Source: Gilvimarinus japonicus
Lineage (GTDB): Bacteria; Pseudomonadota; Gammaproteobacteria; Pseudomonadales; Cellvibrionaceae
Assembly (NCBI RefSeq): GCF_042847215.1
Contig: NZ_AP031500.1
Span: 2,294,001-2,358,000 of the forward strand
DNA: 64,000 nt
Reading direction: 5' to 3'
Positions 46,176 to 55,580 of this stretch are shown here, piece after piece (the first letter of the stretch is position 1; the number at the start of each line of letters is the position of its first letter). Position numbers and translations under genes: made by a program. Under the pieces are notes generated by a model. That model was not told where the DNA came from, searched no databases, and saw only the letters and a program-made list of their open reading frames with translations.

Positions 46176-48848
46176 CTAGAATGTACGGCCCATGGAGAAC
46201 TGGAAGCTCTCTTCGCGATCAAACTCATTTTTGTGCAGCGGCTTAGACAAACTGAAAGTCATAGGGCCAAAGCTCGAAATCCAAGTCAGCCCAATACCCG
46301 CAGCAGAGCTGATGCGATCAAGGGCGAAATCATAACAGTTAACTTGGGTAGAACTACAGCTTGTATCGAAAACATTACCCGCATCGACAAAAAAGGCGGT
46401 CTGGAAAGAGCGCTGATCTTCGATAAAAGGCAGCGGAAACAATAGCTCAACACTGGTCTCGACTAAGAAATTGCCGCCAAATGAACTGCTTTGGTCGGTC
46501 ACCGGACGCGATCGGGTCATAAGCTCACCAGGGCGACAAGTCGTCAATTGATCCAAATTCCCGAGCTCTGGATCCTCACACAGAACGTTAACAAAGTCGC
46601 CCGTCTCACCTTGGTCAATAACACCATCGCCATCTATATCATCCCAAGTGCTGTACTGCGCAAACTGTTGCTCTGGAGGTGTTGCACGGGGCCCCAAACT
46701 GTTGCGCTCAAAACCACGCACCGAGCCAAAGCCACCGGCGTAATAATGCTCAAAGAACGGAAGTTCGTCGGTTTTACCGTAGGAGTCGGCATACCCCAGG
46801 CTGGTGCGCAAACGCAAGGTGAGATTTCGCGTCAACGGCTGAAACATCTGGGCATCGTAGGTCAACTTGTAATATTCGAGGTCGCCACCCGGCAGTGCAA
46901 CCTCGATTCCTAACCGCTGCGAGGCGCCACGAGTGGCCAATATCCCGCGGTTTAGGGTCGACTTAGCCCAAGCCGCCTTACTCACAAAGTCGTGAAACTC
47001 AGAGCCGTTTACGTCTAAGAACCCAGGCTCACCTTTAATTGAGTTAACATCATCCTCGTCAGAGGGTACGGGGAAGGTTTCATAGGCAGTCGTAGGAAAA
47101 TCGTCTCCTGCCTGGAGACTCCCGAACGCGATGTCATCCAGCAAGTCGAGGTAATCGCTTTGAGTAATATACTCAGCACTATCAGAGTAGATCGGTGTTC
47201 GAATGATCTCGCGTACAGAATAAGAGCTTGGCTTAACCGTCAAGTTACGAAACCCAACACTAAAGTTTAATCGCTCAATATCCGAAATCGGGTAGCCAAA
47301 ACTGACATTACCACCAAAGATATCGGTGCTATAACCCGCCACATTGATCTGGCCGTAGTCACTACTTTGATAAAACAGATCGAACCCACGGCTGACACCG
47401 TCAGGAGTAAAATAAGGGTCGTTATAGTTAAAACTGTAAGCCGTTTGATACTGTGAATGGCTGGCAGAAATACCCACCTGCTTACCAGTACCAAACCAGT
47501 TGTTCTGCTGAATGTTGCCAGACAATAACAAACCGGAATACTGCGCATAGCCTACCTGCAGCCCCATGCTACCGGAAGGCTGTTCTTCCACCGTAAAATC
47601 AACATCCACCTGATCGGCAACGCCAGGCACCTCAACGGTATCCACTGTCACCTCTTTAAAGAAGCCTAGACGTTCCAGCCGCACCTTAGAGTGTTCGATT
47701 TGCGCGGTAGAGGCAGAGCCCCCTTCCATTTGCCGCATTTCGCGGCGCAGCACATTATCTTTAGTACTGGTATTGCCACGAAAGTTTATCCGACGGACAT
47801 AAGCGCGTTTTTTAGGATCGATAAAAAAGGTAACTTTTACTGTTTTATCTTCTTCGTTACGCTCGGGGATGCCCTCTACTTCGGCGAAGGTATAGCCTTC
47901 ATTCCCTAAACGATTCGTAATGTATTCGGAGGTGGTCGTCATCAGCGTTTGCGAAAAGGTTTGCCCCTCGCGCAACAAAATCAGACGACGAATATAAGCT
48001 TCGGCGATGGCCGGGTCACCGGCAAGGTCAATTTCACTAACCTTATAAACATCACCCTCGGCAATATTAAGCGTAATAAATACCTGCGATTTATCCGGGC
48101 TCAGCGATACCTGCGTGGAGTCGAGGTTAAAACCTAGATAACCGCGATCGAGATAATAAGACTCTACCCGCTCAATATCGCCGGTTAACTTTTCACGGTT
48201 GTACTTATCATCACCGGTAATCCAGGAAAACCAGCCGGTGGTTTGCAGCTCAAAAAGGTCCAGCAGGGTATCATTGTCAAACGCATCATTACCCACAACG
48301 TTAATCTTTTTAATCCGAGCAGTCTCACCTTCGTCGATGGTGATCAACACTTTCACTTGGTTGCGGGGCAAATCTTCAATTTCGATATCTACCGAAGCAC
48401 CATAGCGGCCCTGACCGATGTATTCGCGCTCCAAAGCTTGGCTAATGCCGTTAAGCGTGGCGCTTTGATAAATCTGCCCTTCTGACAATCCATTGTCGGT
48501 CAGGCTCTCCATCAACTGCTCAGTCTTAATAACCTTGTTGCCTTCAATGGTGATTTCATTAATGGCGGGACGTTCTTTAACCATCAACACCAACACATCG
48601 CCATCGCGACCAATAGAGACGTCGGTAAATAAGCCGACCTTAAACAGTTCGCGGGTGGCGCGCTGGAGCTCGACACTGGACAAGGTATCGCCGACCCGAA
48701 TCGGCAGCGCACTAAACACAGTACCGGCAGAGACCCGCTGCAAGCCCTCGACACGTATATCATTGACCCGAAAAGTTTGAGCGTGTACCGCAACCGAGAA
48801 GCACACCGCCAACAGCAGGCCGAATAATCGAATGAAAACTTGCATCAT
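46176..48848 (-). CDS. bamA: Outer-membrane assembly factor BamA with extended surface loops
   Basis: Core of the BAM machine that folds beta-barrel proteins into the outer membrane. Signal peptide (to about residue 23), five POTRA domains (about 24-420) and a C-terminal 16-strand barrel ending in FSMGRTF, an aromatic beta-signal. At 890 residues it is about 80 longer than the E. coli protein. The extra length is in surface loops: an acidic insertion at about residues 553-622, and the loop after VRGF (710-713). That loop contains an EF-hand-like calcium motif DIDGDGVIDQGE at 737-748, followed by two cysteines (757 and 771) placed like the loop-6 disulfide of E. coli. Confidence 0.96.
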   Translation of the reverse strand: MMQVFIRLFGLLLAVCFSVAVHAQTFRVNDIRVEGLQRVSAGTVFSALPIRVGDTLSSVELQRATRELFKVGLFTDVSIGRDGDVLVLMVKERPAINEITIEGNKVIKTEQLMESLTDNGLSEGQIYQSATLNGISQALEREYIGQGRYGASVDIEIEDLPRNQVKVLITIDEGETARIKKINVVGNDAFDNDTLLDLFELQTTGWFSWITGDDKYNREKLTGDIERVESYYLDRGYLGFNLDSTQVSLSPDKSQVFITLNIAEGDVYKVSEIDLAGDPAIAEAYIRRLILLREGQTFSQTLMTTTSEYITNRLGNEGYTFAEVEGIPERNEEDKTVKVTFFIDPKKRAYVRRINFRGNTSTKDNVLRREMRQMEGGSASTAQIEHSKVRLERLGFFKEVTVDTVEVPGVADQVDVDFTVEEQPSGSMGLQVGYAQYSGLLLSGNIQQNNWFGTGKQVGISASHSQYQTAYSFNYNDPYFTPDGVSRGFDLFYQSSDYGQINVAGYSTDIFGGNVSFGYPISDIERLNFSVGFRNLTVKPSSYSVREIIRTPIYSDSAEYITQSDYLDLLDDIAFGSLQAGDDFPTTAYETFPVPSDEDDVNSIKGEPGFLDVNGSEFHDFVSKAAWAKSTLNRGILATRGASQRLGIEVALPGGDLEYYKLTYDAQMFQPLTRNLTLRLRTSLGYADSYGKTDELPFFEHYYAGGFGSVRGFERNSLGPRATPPEQQFAQYSTWDDIDGDGVIDQGETGDFVNVLCEDPELGNLDQLTTCRPGELMTRSRPVTDQSSSFGGNFLVETSVELLFPLPFIEDQRSFQTAFFVDAGNVFDTSCSSTQVNCYDFALDRISSAAGIGLTWISSFGPMTFSLSKPLHKNEFDREESFQFSMGRTF
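46605..46640 (-). other. EF-hand-like calcium loop encoded in bamA
   Basis: Codons for DIDGDGVIDQGE: Asp at 1, 3 and 5, Gly at 6, Ile at 8, Asp at 9 and Glu at 12 match the 12-residue EF-hand/dockerin calcium-loop consensus at every key position. It lies 23 residues after the VRGF motif, so it should be in the surface loop 6. Confidence 0.7.
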
Positions 48849-48942
48849 ATAGTTCGTTCTATTTTTGGATTATGAGTTTGTACAAACACAACGCCCGTCA
48901 ACCTTCGGGCTACACCCGATGGCCACCGGTTTCCTTACTGGA

Positions 48943-50298
48943 TTAGAGCCTCATGATGTCATTATAGAGCGCGAGTATTGTCAGGCCTATTACCATGACT
49001 AGCCCTAGCTGATAGCCCACCGCTTGCACTTTTTCTGATACCGGACTGCCCTTTACGACTTCGACAAGGTAGTACATTAAATGACCACCATCGAGTACCG
49101 GTATCGGTAATAAATTAAAGACCCCGAGCGACACGCTAAGTAACGCTAAAAACCCGAGAAAGCTGCGCCAGCCGTTTTCAGCCTCAGAGCCCGCAACCTT
49201 AGCAATGGTGATTGCTCCACTCAAGTTTTTTGTGGAAATTTCCCCAAAAATCAGCTTCTTAACGGACAACAGGACAAAGGCAGAAGTTTCCCAGGTTTTA
49301 TCCACGCCCGCGACAAAACCACTCACTAAAGAATACTCGCGCGTCCGTAGCATATCCTCCGGCCACTGCCCCGGCGCTATCGCCATACCGACCCGACCAA
49401 AACTTTCACCGCCCTCGGTGATCGCCGCCGGCGTCATGCTGAGCGTAACCGTCTCGCCCTCGCGCTCAACCAGCACCTCTATGCTTTGGCCGGGGCGTGC
49501 TTTAACGTAATCTATCCATTCGCGCGCACTGTCGATGCTTTGATCATTCGCGGCAATAATTTTATCGCCGGGCATTAGGCCTGCACTTGCGGCGGGACTG
49601 TCCGGGCTTACTTCGGCCGCGATGGCGGCAACTTGCGGCACAAAAGGCTTGACGCCAAGGCCGGATAAAGGCTCCGGCTCAGCCACCCCGCGCAACCAGC
49701 CGTCTAGCTCTACCTCAGACTGGTAGCGCAGGCTCGAGTCCGGGTACCGGGTGGTAAAGGTTAACGGGCCGCTCTCACCCAGCCGGCGCAAAAGCTGCCT
49801 CTGAACACTTTGCCACGAGGCCGTTGGGACACCATCGACTGCGAGAATCTCCTGCCCCACCTCTAGATTGGCCGCTGCAGCAACCGAGTTTGGCGTTACC
49901 GAACCGATAACCGGCGCAATACCGCGCTCGCCGCTGGCCACCAGCAACACCCAAAAAACCAAAATAGCGAGAATAAAATTAGCCACAGGGCCAGCCAGAA
50001 CAATGGCAATACGCTTGGCAACGCTCTGACGGTTAAAGGCTCGATGCTGCTCCGCCGGGTCTACCTTGCCCTCGCGCTCATCAAGCATTTTGACGTATCC
50101 ACCCAAGGGGATCGCCGAGAGCGCGTATTCGGTGCCGGACTTGTCGTAGCGACGCAACAAAACTTTGCCAAAGCCCACGGAGAAGCGCAGCACTTTGACG
50201 CCACAGCGTCTGGCCACATAAAAGTGACCAAACTCATGGATCGTCACCAATACGATGATGGCGACAAAAAACCAGAATAATATTTGTAGTATTCCCAC
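48943..50298 (-). CDS. rseP: RseP site-2 protease
   Basis: Intramembrane zinc protease that cleaves the anti-sigma factor RseA in the envelope stress response. It has TIHEFGHF near the N-terminus (zinc ligands), two PDZ domains in the middle, and NLLPIPVLDGGH near the C-terminus (third ligand). I place the start at the GTG at 50298: GAGG lies five bases upstream and the protein is then 451 residues, as in E. coli. The longer in-frame TTG start (50334) would overlap dxr and has no site. Confidence 0.95.
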   Translation of the reverse strand: MGILQILFWFFVAIIVLVTIHEFGHFYVARRCGVKVLRFSVGFGKVLLRRYDKSGTEYALSAIPLGGYVKMLDEREGKVDPAEQHRAFNRQSVAKRIAIVLAGPVANFILAILVFWVLLVASGERGIAPVIGSVTPNSVAAAANLEVGQEILAVDGVPTASWQSVQRQLLRRLGESGPLTFTTRYPDSSLRYQSEVELDGWLRGVAEPEPLSGLGVKPFVPQVAAIAAEVSPDSPAASAGLMPGDKIIAANDQSIDSAREWIDYVKARPGQSIEVLVEREGETVTLSMTPAAITEGGESFGRVGMAIAPGQWPEDMLRTREYSLVSGFVAGVDKTWETSAFVLLSVKKLIFGEISTKNLSGAITIAKVAGSEAENGWRSFLGFLALLSVSLGVFNLLPIPVLDGGHLMYYLVEVVKGSPVSEKVQAVGYQLGLVMVIGLTILALYNDIMRL

Positions 50299-50314
50299 TG
50301 CTACCTCATTTAAC

Positions 50315-51508
50315 TCACACAAGCCCAGCGTCAATTAGACGACGGGCGTGTTGGCGAGCTTTTGCGTCGGCGAGTTGGACAACGTCCAAATCCACCGGTT
50401 CAGTTAATTGTGCCGCCAACAATACCCGCTTATTAACCTCGGCTATATCGGTAAAAGCCAGATCGCCCTGCAAAAAAGCCGCAACGGCCACCTCATTGGC
50501 AGCATTTAGGACTGCCGGGGCCGTTAGCCCCATGCTGGCGGCCTGCTCGGCAAGCAACAAACACGGAAAGCGCTCGTAATCGGGCGCACTAAAGTCCAGC
50601 CGCGCAGCCGCCACCATATCCAGCGCAGGTACGCCGGATGCGACACGCTCCGGCCAGCCCAACGCATGGGCGATCGGTGTGCGCATATCTGGGTTACCTA
50701 ACTGCGCCAGCACCGAACCATCCACATACTCCACCATAGAGTGAATCACGCTTTGCGGATGAATCAGCACCTCGATATCATCTGGTGTACAGTTAAACAG
50801 CCAACAGGCCTCTATTAACTCCAGACCTTTATTCATCATGGTGGCGGAATCTACCGAGATCTTTTGTCCCATATCCCAATTGGGGTGGGCACAGGCCTGC
50901 ACAGGCGTTACGCCGGCCAGCTCAGCCACCGGTGTGCTTCTAAACGGGCCGCCAGAGGCGGTTAGTAATATTTTGCGCACGCCAAGCTCTGCCAACTCAC
51001 AACCCGCCGCCAGCGCCTTTTGCAGCGGCAAACACTGAAAAATTGCGTTGTGCTCACTGTCGATCGGCAATATCTGTGCCCCCGAGCGACGGGCCTCAGC
51101 CATAAACAAGCCGCCGGCCATGACCAACACCTCTTTGTTGGCCAATAAGACTTTTTTACCAGACTCCACCGCGGCAAAAGTGGGCAACAAGCCTGCCGCC
51201 CCAACGATAGCCGCCATTACCGTATCAACCTCGCCGGCAGCCGCCACGTCGACCAACGCTTGCTCACCCGCGAGCACTTCGGTATCGCAATCGGCGTCGG
51301 CCAGAGCCTCGCGCAACGCTTGCGCCGCCGTCGCATCACTTAGCACCGCAAAACGCGGCCGGTGTGCTCGCACTTGCTCCGCCAGCTGCTGCCAGCTGGT
51401 ACTGGCTGTTAACGCGTAAACCTGATAGCGCTCGGGATGCCTTGCCAGTACGTCCAGCGTACTAACACCGATAGATCCAGTCGCACCAAGTACCGTAATT
51501 CGCTCCAT
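50315..51508 (-). CDS. dxr: 1-deoxy-D-xylulose 5-phosphate reductoisomerase
   Basis: Second step of the MEP isoprenoid pathway, which feeds UppS. It has the NADPH-binding VLGATGSIGVSTLD at the N-terminus, the metal-binding DSEHNAIFQ and the LTASGGPFR segment. The ATG at 51508 gives the family N-terminus (MERITVLG) and 397 residues; it is four bases after the cdsA stop, with only a weak GGG nearby, so coupling to cdsA is likely. Confidence 0.96.
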   Translation of the reverse strand: MERITVLGATGSIGVSTLDVLARHPERYQVYALTASTSWQQLAEQVRAHRPRFAVLSDATAAQALREALADADCDTEVLAGEQALVDVAAAGEVDTVMAAIVGAAGLLPTFAAVESGKKVLLANKEVLVMAGGLFMAEARRSGAQILPIDSEHNAIFQCLPLQKALAAGCELAELGVRKILLTASGGPFRSTPVAELAGVTPVQACAHPNWDMGQKISVDSATMMNKGLELIEACWLFNCTPDDIEVLIHPQSVIHSMVEYVDGSVLAQLGNPDMRTPIAHALGWPERVASGVPALDMVAAARLDFSAPDYERFPCLLLAEQAASMGLTAPAVLNAANEVAVAAFLQGDLAFTDIAEVNKRVLLAAQLTEPVDLDVVQLADAKARQHARRLIDAGLV

Positions 51509-51512
51509 GGCG

Positions 51513-52373
51513 TTACCCAAACGGCCCCTGCGACATTGCCAACACCAACGCAAACACCGGCGCCGCAGCCGTTAAGCTGTCCATTCTATCCAGTACCCCG
51601 CCGTGACCTGGCAACAAAGCACTACTGTCTTTAATACCCCGCTCGCGTTTGACCATGCTCTCCAGTAAATCGCCAATCACTGAGATAAGGGATGTCGGCA
51701 CGACAAGTGCGATAACAGCGAGTAACGGACTACCCAGCAACAGCCAAAGCGCCAAAGCAAACAGCATATTAGCACCGATACCGCCCAAGAAACCCTCCCA
51801 GGTTTTGCCGGGACTGACGGCAGGCGCCAACTTGCGCCGGCCAAAGCGCTTACCGACAAAATAACCGCCAATATCGGCCACCGCGACGACCGCGACAATC
51901 ATCAACACCAACCAGGCACCGTCATCCTGCAAGCGCACATAGCTAAAACCAACCCAGGCAGGGACCAGCACAAAAAAGCCCATTAACGCCCGCAGTATCG
52001 GTCGCGCCCACAGCAAGCTACTACTGGGGTAGCCCTGCACCCAAAGTAGTGCGACCGCCCACCAAGTACAGCCAATAAGCAGTAAGTGCGCATAACGGCT
52101 GTCGATCACGGAGGGGGCTGTTGGCTCCAGTGGCGTACCGAGCGACACCAGGCCAACATAGAGCGCCGCTAGTGCAATCGCCGCCGCCTGTGCCAACAAA
52201 TAGCCAACACGGGCCGCAACTGATTTTAAACCACTTAAATTCGACCACTCCCAGGCGCCAATAAGCACAATGGTTGCCACAAACGCGGGAAACAGCGGAA
52301 CCGGTAAGAAAAACAAGACGACAAGAAAGGTCGCAGCCAATACACAGGCCGTTAAAATTCGCTGCTTAAGCAT
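51513..52373 (-). CDS. cdsA: Phosphatidate cytidylyltransferase
   Basis: Makes CDP-diacylglycerol for all phospholipids. Multi-pass membrane protein ending in the CDP-transferase signature (RGIKDSSALLPGHGGVLDRMDS). The frame is open far upstream, but the ATG at 52373 (MLKQRILTACVLA) starts the membrane domain and has GGGAG eight bases upstream; it overlaps uppS by 8 bp. The product is 286 residues. Confidence 0.95.
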   Translation of the reverse strand: MLKQRILTACVLAATFLVVLFFLPVPLFPAFVATIVLIGAWEWSNLSGLKSVAARVGYLLAQAAAIALAALYVGLVSLGTPLEPTAPSVIDSRYAHLLLIGCTWWAVALLWVQGYPSSSLLWARPILRALMGFFVLVPAWVGFSYVRLQDDGAWLVLMIVAVVAVADIGGYFVGKRFGRRKLAPAVSPGKTWEGFLGGIGANMLFALALWLLLGSPLLAVIALVVPTSLISVIGDLLESMVKRERGIKDSSALLPGHGGVLDRMDSLTAAAPVFALVLAMSQGPFG

Positions 52374-53127
52374 GAGAACCGCTCCCGGTGCTAAAACTCG
52401 ATGATGGCTCACACTGCTCGGAGGTTTTGCCAAAGCGACGCTGGCGCGAAAAAAAGTCGTTGGCGGCCCCGGCGAGAACATCGCCATTAAAATCGGGCCA
52501 AAGAACGGGGGTAAAATACAGCTCGGCGTAAGCCGCCTGCCACAGAATAAAGTTGCTGATGCGGTGCTCACCCCCGGTGCGGATCAGTAAATCCAGCGGT
52601 GGTAAGTCACCCAAGCAGGTCGCGCGTCCGAAACGTTCTTCGTCAATATCGTCGGCATCCAACTCCCCGGCAGCCACTTGCGCCGCGAGTCGTGCTGCGG
52701 TATCGGCGATATCCCAACGACCGCCGTAATCAGCGGCAATAACTAACGTGGTTTTCGCATCGGCTTGATCAGTTAGCGACTCAGCAGAATCAATAGCACG
52801 ATTAAGAGAGGCACTAAAATTGCGCCGATTGCCGACGACCTTCAAGCGCACACTCTTTTTCTTTAAGGCGCGCGCCTCTTTTTTAAGGTACAAGTGAAAC
52901 AGCGACATCAAGGCTTCCACCTCACGGGCGGGGCGCTTCCAGTTCTCGCTGCTAAAGGCAAATAAGGTGAGCACCTCGACACCGAGCTCTTGGCACGCGG
53001 ACATCACATCGCGAATACGCTCGACACCCTCTTTATGCCCCGAGATGCCTGCGAGGTTTCGCTGTTTGGCCCAGCGATTATTGCCGTCCATGATAATAGC
53101 TATATGACGTAAACAACTGCCGGTCAC
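52366..53127 (-). CDS. uppS: Undecaprenyl diphosphate synthase
   Basis: Cis-prenyltransferase that makes the C55 lipid carrier for peptidoglycan and O-antigen. The signature HIAIIMDGNNRWAKQR and the later SSENWKRP are intact, and DLLIRTGGEHRISNF is near the end. The ribosome site decides the start: AGGAG directly abuts an ATG at 53133 but stands six bases from the GTG at 53127, so the GTG is preferred. That gives 253 residues, the normal size. Confidence 0.93.
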   Translation of the reverse strand: MTGSCLRHIAIIMDGNNRWAKQRNLAGISGHKEGVERIRDVMSACQELGVEVLTLFAFSSENWKRPAREVEALMSLFHLYLKKEARALKKKSVRLKVVGNRRNFSASLNRAIDSAESLTDQADAKTTLVIAADYGGRWDIADTAARLAAQVAAGELDADDIDEERFGRATCLGDLPPLDLLIRTGGEHRISNFILWQAAYAELYFTPVLWPDFNGDVLAGAANDFFSRQRRFGKTSEQCEPSSSFSTGSGSHA

Positions 53128-53171
53128 AAACATCTCCTGGGCCAATGGGCATAACCCGAATAATGGTTTCA

Positions 53172-53196
53172 GTGCCCGCCTGCGCCGGGCGGGCAC
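53172..53196. terminator. Strong hairpin between frr and uppS
   Basis: Nine-base GC-rich perfect stem GTGCCCGCC/GGCGGGCAC with a seven-base loop, in the 80-bp gap after frr. No T-run on the minus strand; it may attenuate or protect the mRNA rather than fully terminate. Confidence 0.45.
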
Positions 53197-53207
53197 AGTT
53201 GATCACC

Positions 53208-53765
53208 TTATACGGTCATCAACTCTTCTTCTTTCTGAGCCAAAACTTTATCGACTTCAGCAATATACTTATCGGTAATTTTCTGCACTTCATCCTGAGT
53301 GCGACGCTCTTCGTCCTCACTGATCTCTTTGTCTTTTAGCAACGCTTTCACATCAGACAACACATCACGACGAACATTACGGATTGAAACCCGGCCATTC
53401 TCTGCCTCGGCGCGCGCCTGCTTGATGTACCCCTTACGGGTCTCTTCAGTCAGTGCGGGCAAGGGAATACGAATATTATCACCAGAGGTCGAAGGGTTCA
53501 GACCTAGGTTTGACTTCATAATAGCTTTTTCGATCTCGGGCACCATGGGCTTCTCCCAGGGCTTGATCGACAGAGTTCGCGCGTCCTCAACATTGACGTT
53601 GGCCACTTGAGCAAGCGGCGTATCTACGCCATAGTAAGACACAGTCACGCCATCAAGCAGACTGGGGTGAGCCCGGCCCGTGCGAATTTTGTTGAAGTTG
53701 TTGCTCATCGCGGCCAGGGCTTTTTCCATGCGCGAATCGGCGTCTTTTTTCAGTTCATCCAGCAT
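53208..53765 (-). CDS. frr: Ribosome recycling factor
   Basis: Splits post-termination ribosomes with EF-G. The 185-residue length equals that of E. coli; sequence runs from MLDELKKDADSRMEKAL to the C-terminal helix. The ATG at 53765 has GAGG nine bases upstream and overlaps the pyrH stop by 11 bp. Order rpsB-tsf-pyrH-frr is conserved. Confidence 0.97.
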   Translation of the reverse strand: MLDELKKDADSRMEKALAAMSNNFNKIRTGRAHPSLLDGVTVSYYGVDTPLAQVANVNVEDARTLSIKPWEKPMVPEIEKAIMKSNLGLNPSTSGDNIRIPLPALTEETRKGYIKQARAEAENGRVSIRNVRRDVLSDVKALLKDKEISEDEERRTQDEVQKITDKYIAEVDKVLAQKEEELMTV

Positions 53766-54498
53766 CCGAGGTATCCTCTTCAATCAAGGTGCCTTCATTA
53801 CTGCCAACCACAATGTTCAGCAGAGCACCACTTTTATTCATACGAAATACCCGCACCGGCATGTCGTGATCTCGGCACAGGCAAATCGCGGTTAAATCCA
53901 TCACACCAAGCTTTTCTTCGAGCACATTATCGTAAGTAAGACGGTCGTACTTAGTAGCACTGGCATCCTTCATTGGGTCGGCGGTATAAACACCATCAAC
54001 CTTGGTAGCCTTAAGGACAATATCAGCCTCGACTTCGATGCCCCGCAAACAGGCAGCCGAATCGGTGGTAAAAAACGGGTTGCCGGTGCCGGCGGCAAAA
54101 ATCACCACTTCGCCCGCGTTTAAGCAACGAATAGCGTGGCGGCGATCATAGTGCTCAACGATACCGCTCATGGGGATCGCCGACATCACCCGCGACGAGA
54201 TGTTAGAGCGCTCCAGCGCATCGCGCATGGCTAGCGCGTTCATCACAGTCGCCAGCATACCCATATGATCACCGGTGACTCGATCGAGCCCGGCGGCACT
54301 TAGGGCCGCACCCCGAAACAGGTTGCCGCCGCCGATCACCAGCCCCACCTGCACACCTATACCCACCAACTGGCCGATCTCTAAGGCCATTTTATCGAGC
54401 ACTTTGGGGTCAATACCAAAACCCACTTCACCCATTAGCTCTTCACCGCTTAGCTTGAGCAAAATGCGTTTGTACTTTTTATCCCGAGAATTTGGCAT
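53755..54498 (-). CDS. pyrH: Uridylate kinase
   Basis: Amino-acid-kinase-fold UMP kinase, 247 residues. It has KRILLKLSGEELMG at the N-terminus, VIGGGNLFRG as the phosphate loop and the TAICLCRD segment. The start at 54498 has GGAG seven bases upstream; the longer in-frame start adds only five residues and lacks a site. It is preceded by a terminator after tsf, so it may have its own promoter. Confidence 0.97.
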   Translation of the reverse strand: MPNSRDKKYKRILLKLSGEELMGEVGFGIDPKVLDKMALEIGQLVGIGVQVGLVIGGGNLFRGAALSAAGLDRVTGDHMGMLATVMNALAMRDALERSNISSRVMSAIPMSGIVEHYDRRHAIRCLNAGEVVIFAAGTGNPFFTTDSAACLRGIEVEADIVLKATKVDGVYTADPMKDASATKYDRLTYDNVLEEKLGVMDLTAICLCRDHDMPVRVFRMNKSGALLNIVVGSNEGTLIEEDTSDAG

Positions 54499-54550
54499 GG
54501 TGGGGCTCCGCATGGCTGAAGAAGGTCAAAAACGGGGGGCAGTTTACAAC

Positions 54551-54586
54551 AAAAGGAGGCCGGATGGACATCCGACCTCCTTTTTT
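54551..54586 (-). terminator. Intrinsic terminator after tsf
   Basis: Inverted repeat AAAAGGAGG..CGGAT / ATCCG..CCTCCTTTT with one mismatched pair and a four-base loop, 19 bp past the tsf stop. On the minus strand the stem is followed by TTTT, and on the plus strand by TTTTTT. Confidence 0.8.
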
Positions 54587-54604
54587 ATGCGTAAGATGAG
54601 GGAC

Positions 54605-55474
54605 TTACGACTTAGAGGCAGCGACTTGAGCGGCAACTTCGGCAGCGAAGTCCGACTCTTCTTTCTCAACGCCTTCGCCCACTTCAAAGCGAACAAAGCC
54701 ATTAATAGTAGCACCAGCCTCTTTCGCCAGCTTACCCACAGTCAATTCAGGGTTCTTAACAAAAGGCTGCTCGTTTAGGCTGCCTTCCTTCAAGAACTTA
54801 TTGATGCGGCCCATGGTCATTTTTTCGACGATCTCAGCAGGCTTGCCTTCCATATCTGGCTGCGCCTTAATGATATCCTTTTCTTTCTCAACGATATCAG
54901 CGGGCATATCTTCCGGCTTGACCACTTGCGGGTTAACTGCCGCTACGTGCATCGCCACGTCGCGCGCCAGCTCAGCATTGCCACCATCGAGCTTCACGGC
55001 AGTTGCAATACGGTTGTTTGAGTGGATGTAGATGTCAATCAAGCCACCTTCAGCAACCGCTACGCGGCGCACACCGATGTTCTCACCAATTTTTTGTACC
55101 AGCGCCTCACGAGCCGCTTCGAGATCGCCGGCCATCAGGGCGGCAACATCGTCTTGCTTGTCGGCAAAAGCCTTATCCAGCACAGCGCGTGCAAATGCCA
55201 AAAAGCCTTCGTCGCGGGCGGCAAAGTCAGTTTCACTGTTCACCTCCACCAACACTGCATAACTGTTGTCGTCGGCCACTTTAGCCAGCACAACACCATC
55301 GGCGGCAGTGCGGCCAGCTTTTTTAGAAGCCTTCAGCCCACTCGCTTTACGCAGATTCTCAATCGCTTGCTCAACATCACCACCAACCTCGGCCAGCGCT
55401 TTTTTACACTCCATCATGCCAAGACCGGTGCGGTCGCGCAGTTCTTTAACCATTGAAGCAGAAACAGCTGCCAT
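54605..55474 (-). CDS. tsf: Elongation factor Ts
   Basis: Nucleotide exchange factor for EF-Tu, 289 residues. N-terminal UBA-like domain (VKELRDRTGLGMMECKKAL), the TDF motif (SETDFAA) and the two core repeats are present. GAGGATAG stands upstream of the ATG. Cotranscribed with rpsB through a hairpin in the gap. Confidence 0.97.
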   Translation of the reverse strand: MAAVSASMVKELRDRTGLGMMECKKALAEVGGDVEQAIENLRKASGLKASKKAGRTAADGVVLAKVADDNSYAVLVEVNSETDFAARDEGFLAFARAVLDKAFADKQDDVAALMAGDLEAAREALVQKIGENIGVRRVAVAEGGLIDIYIHSNNRIATAVKLDGGNAELARDVAMHVAAVNPQVVKPEDMPADIVEKEKDIIKAQPDMEGKPAEIVEKMTMGRINKFLKEGSLNEQPFVKNPELTVGKLAKEAGATINGFVRFEVGEGVEKEESDFAAEVAAQVAASKS

Positions 55475-55504
55475 GTAACTATCCTCTCTAAAAATCCGTT
55501 GGAA

Positions 55505-55537
55505 AAAAGGGGCGCAACCTGACGGCCCACCCCTTTT
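55505..55537 (-). terminator. Attenuator-like hairpin between rpsB and tsf
   Basis: AAAAGGGG/CCCCTTTT inverted repeat with a 17-base loop; on the minus strand it runs into TTTTTT. Lies 44 bp past rpsB, so it could lower tsf transcription relative to rpsB. Confidence 0.55.
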
Positions 55538-55580
55538 ACGTTTTACTGTATCTGTTGTAGATGACAGCTAGGCGGCGGTC

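Noticed and set aside
52374..52571. N-terminal extension of cdsA
   Set aside because: The extra 66 residues lie antisense to nothing but within uppS in another frame, are not membrane-like and lack a ribosome site; the ATG at 52373 has one.
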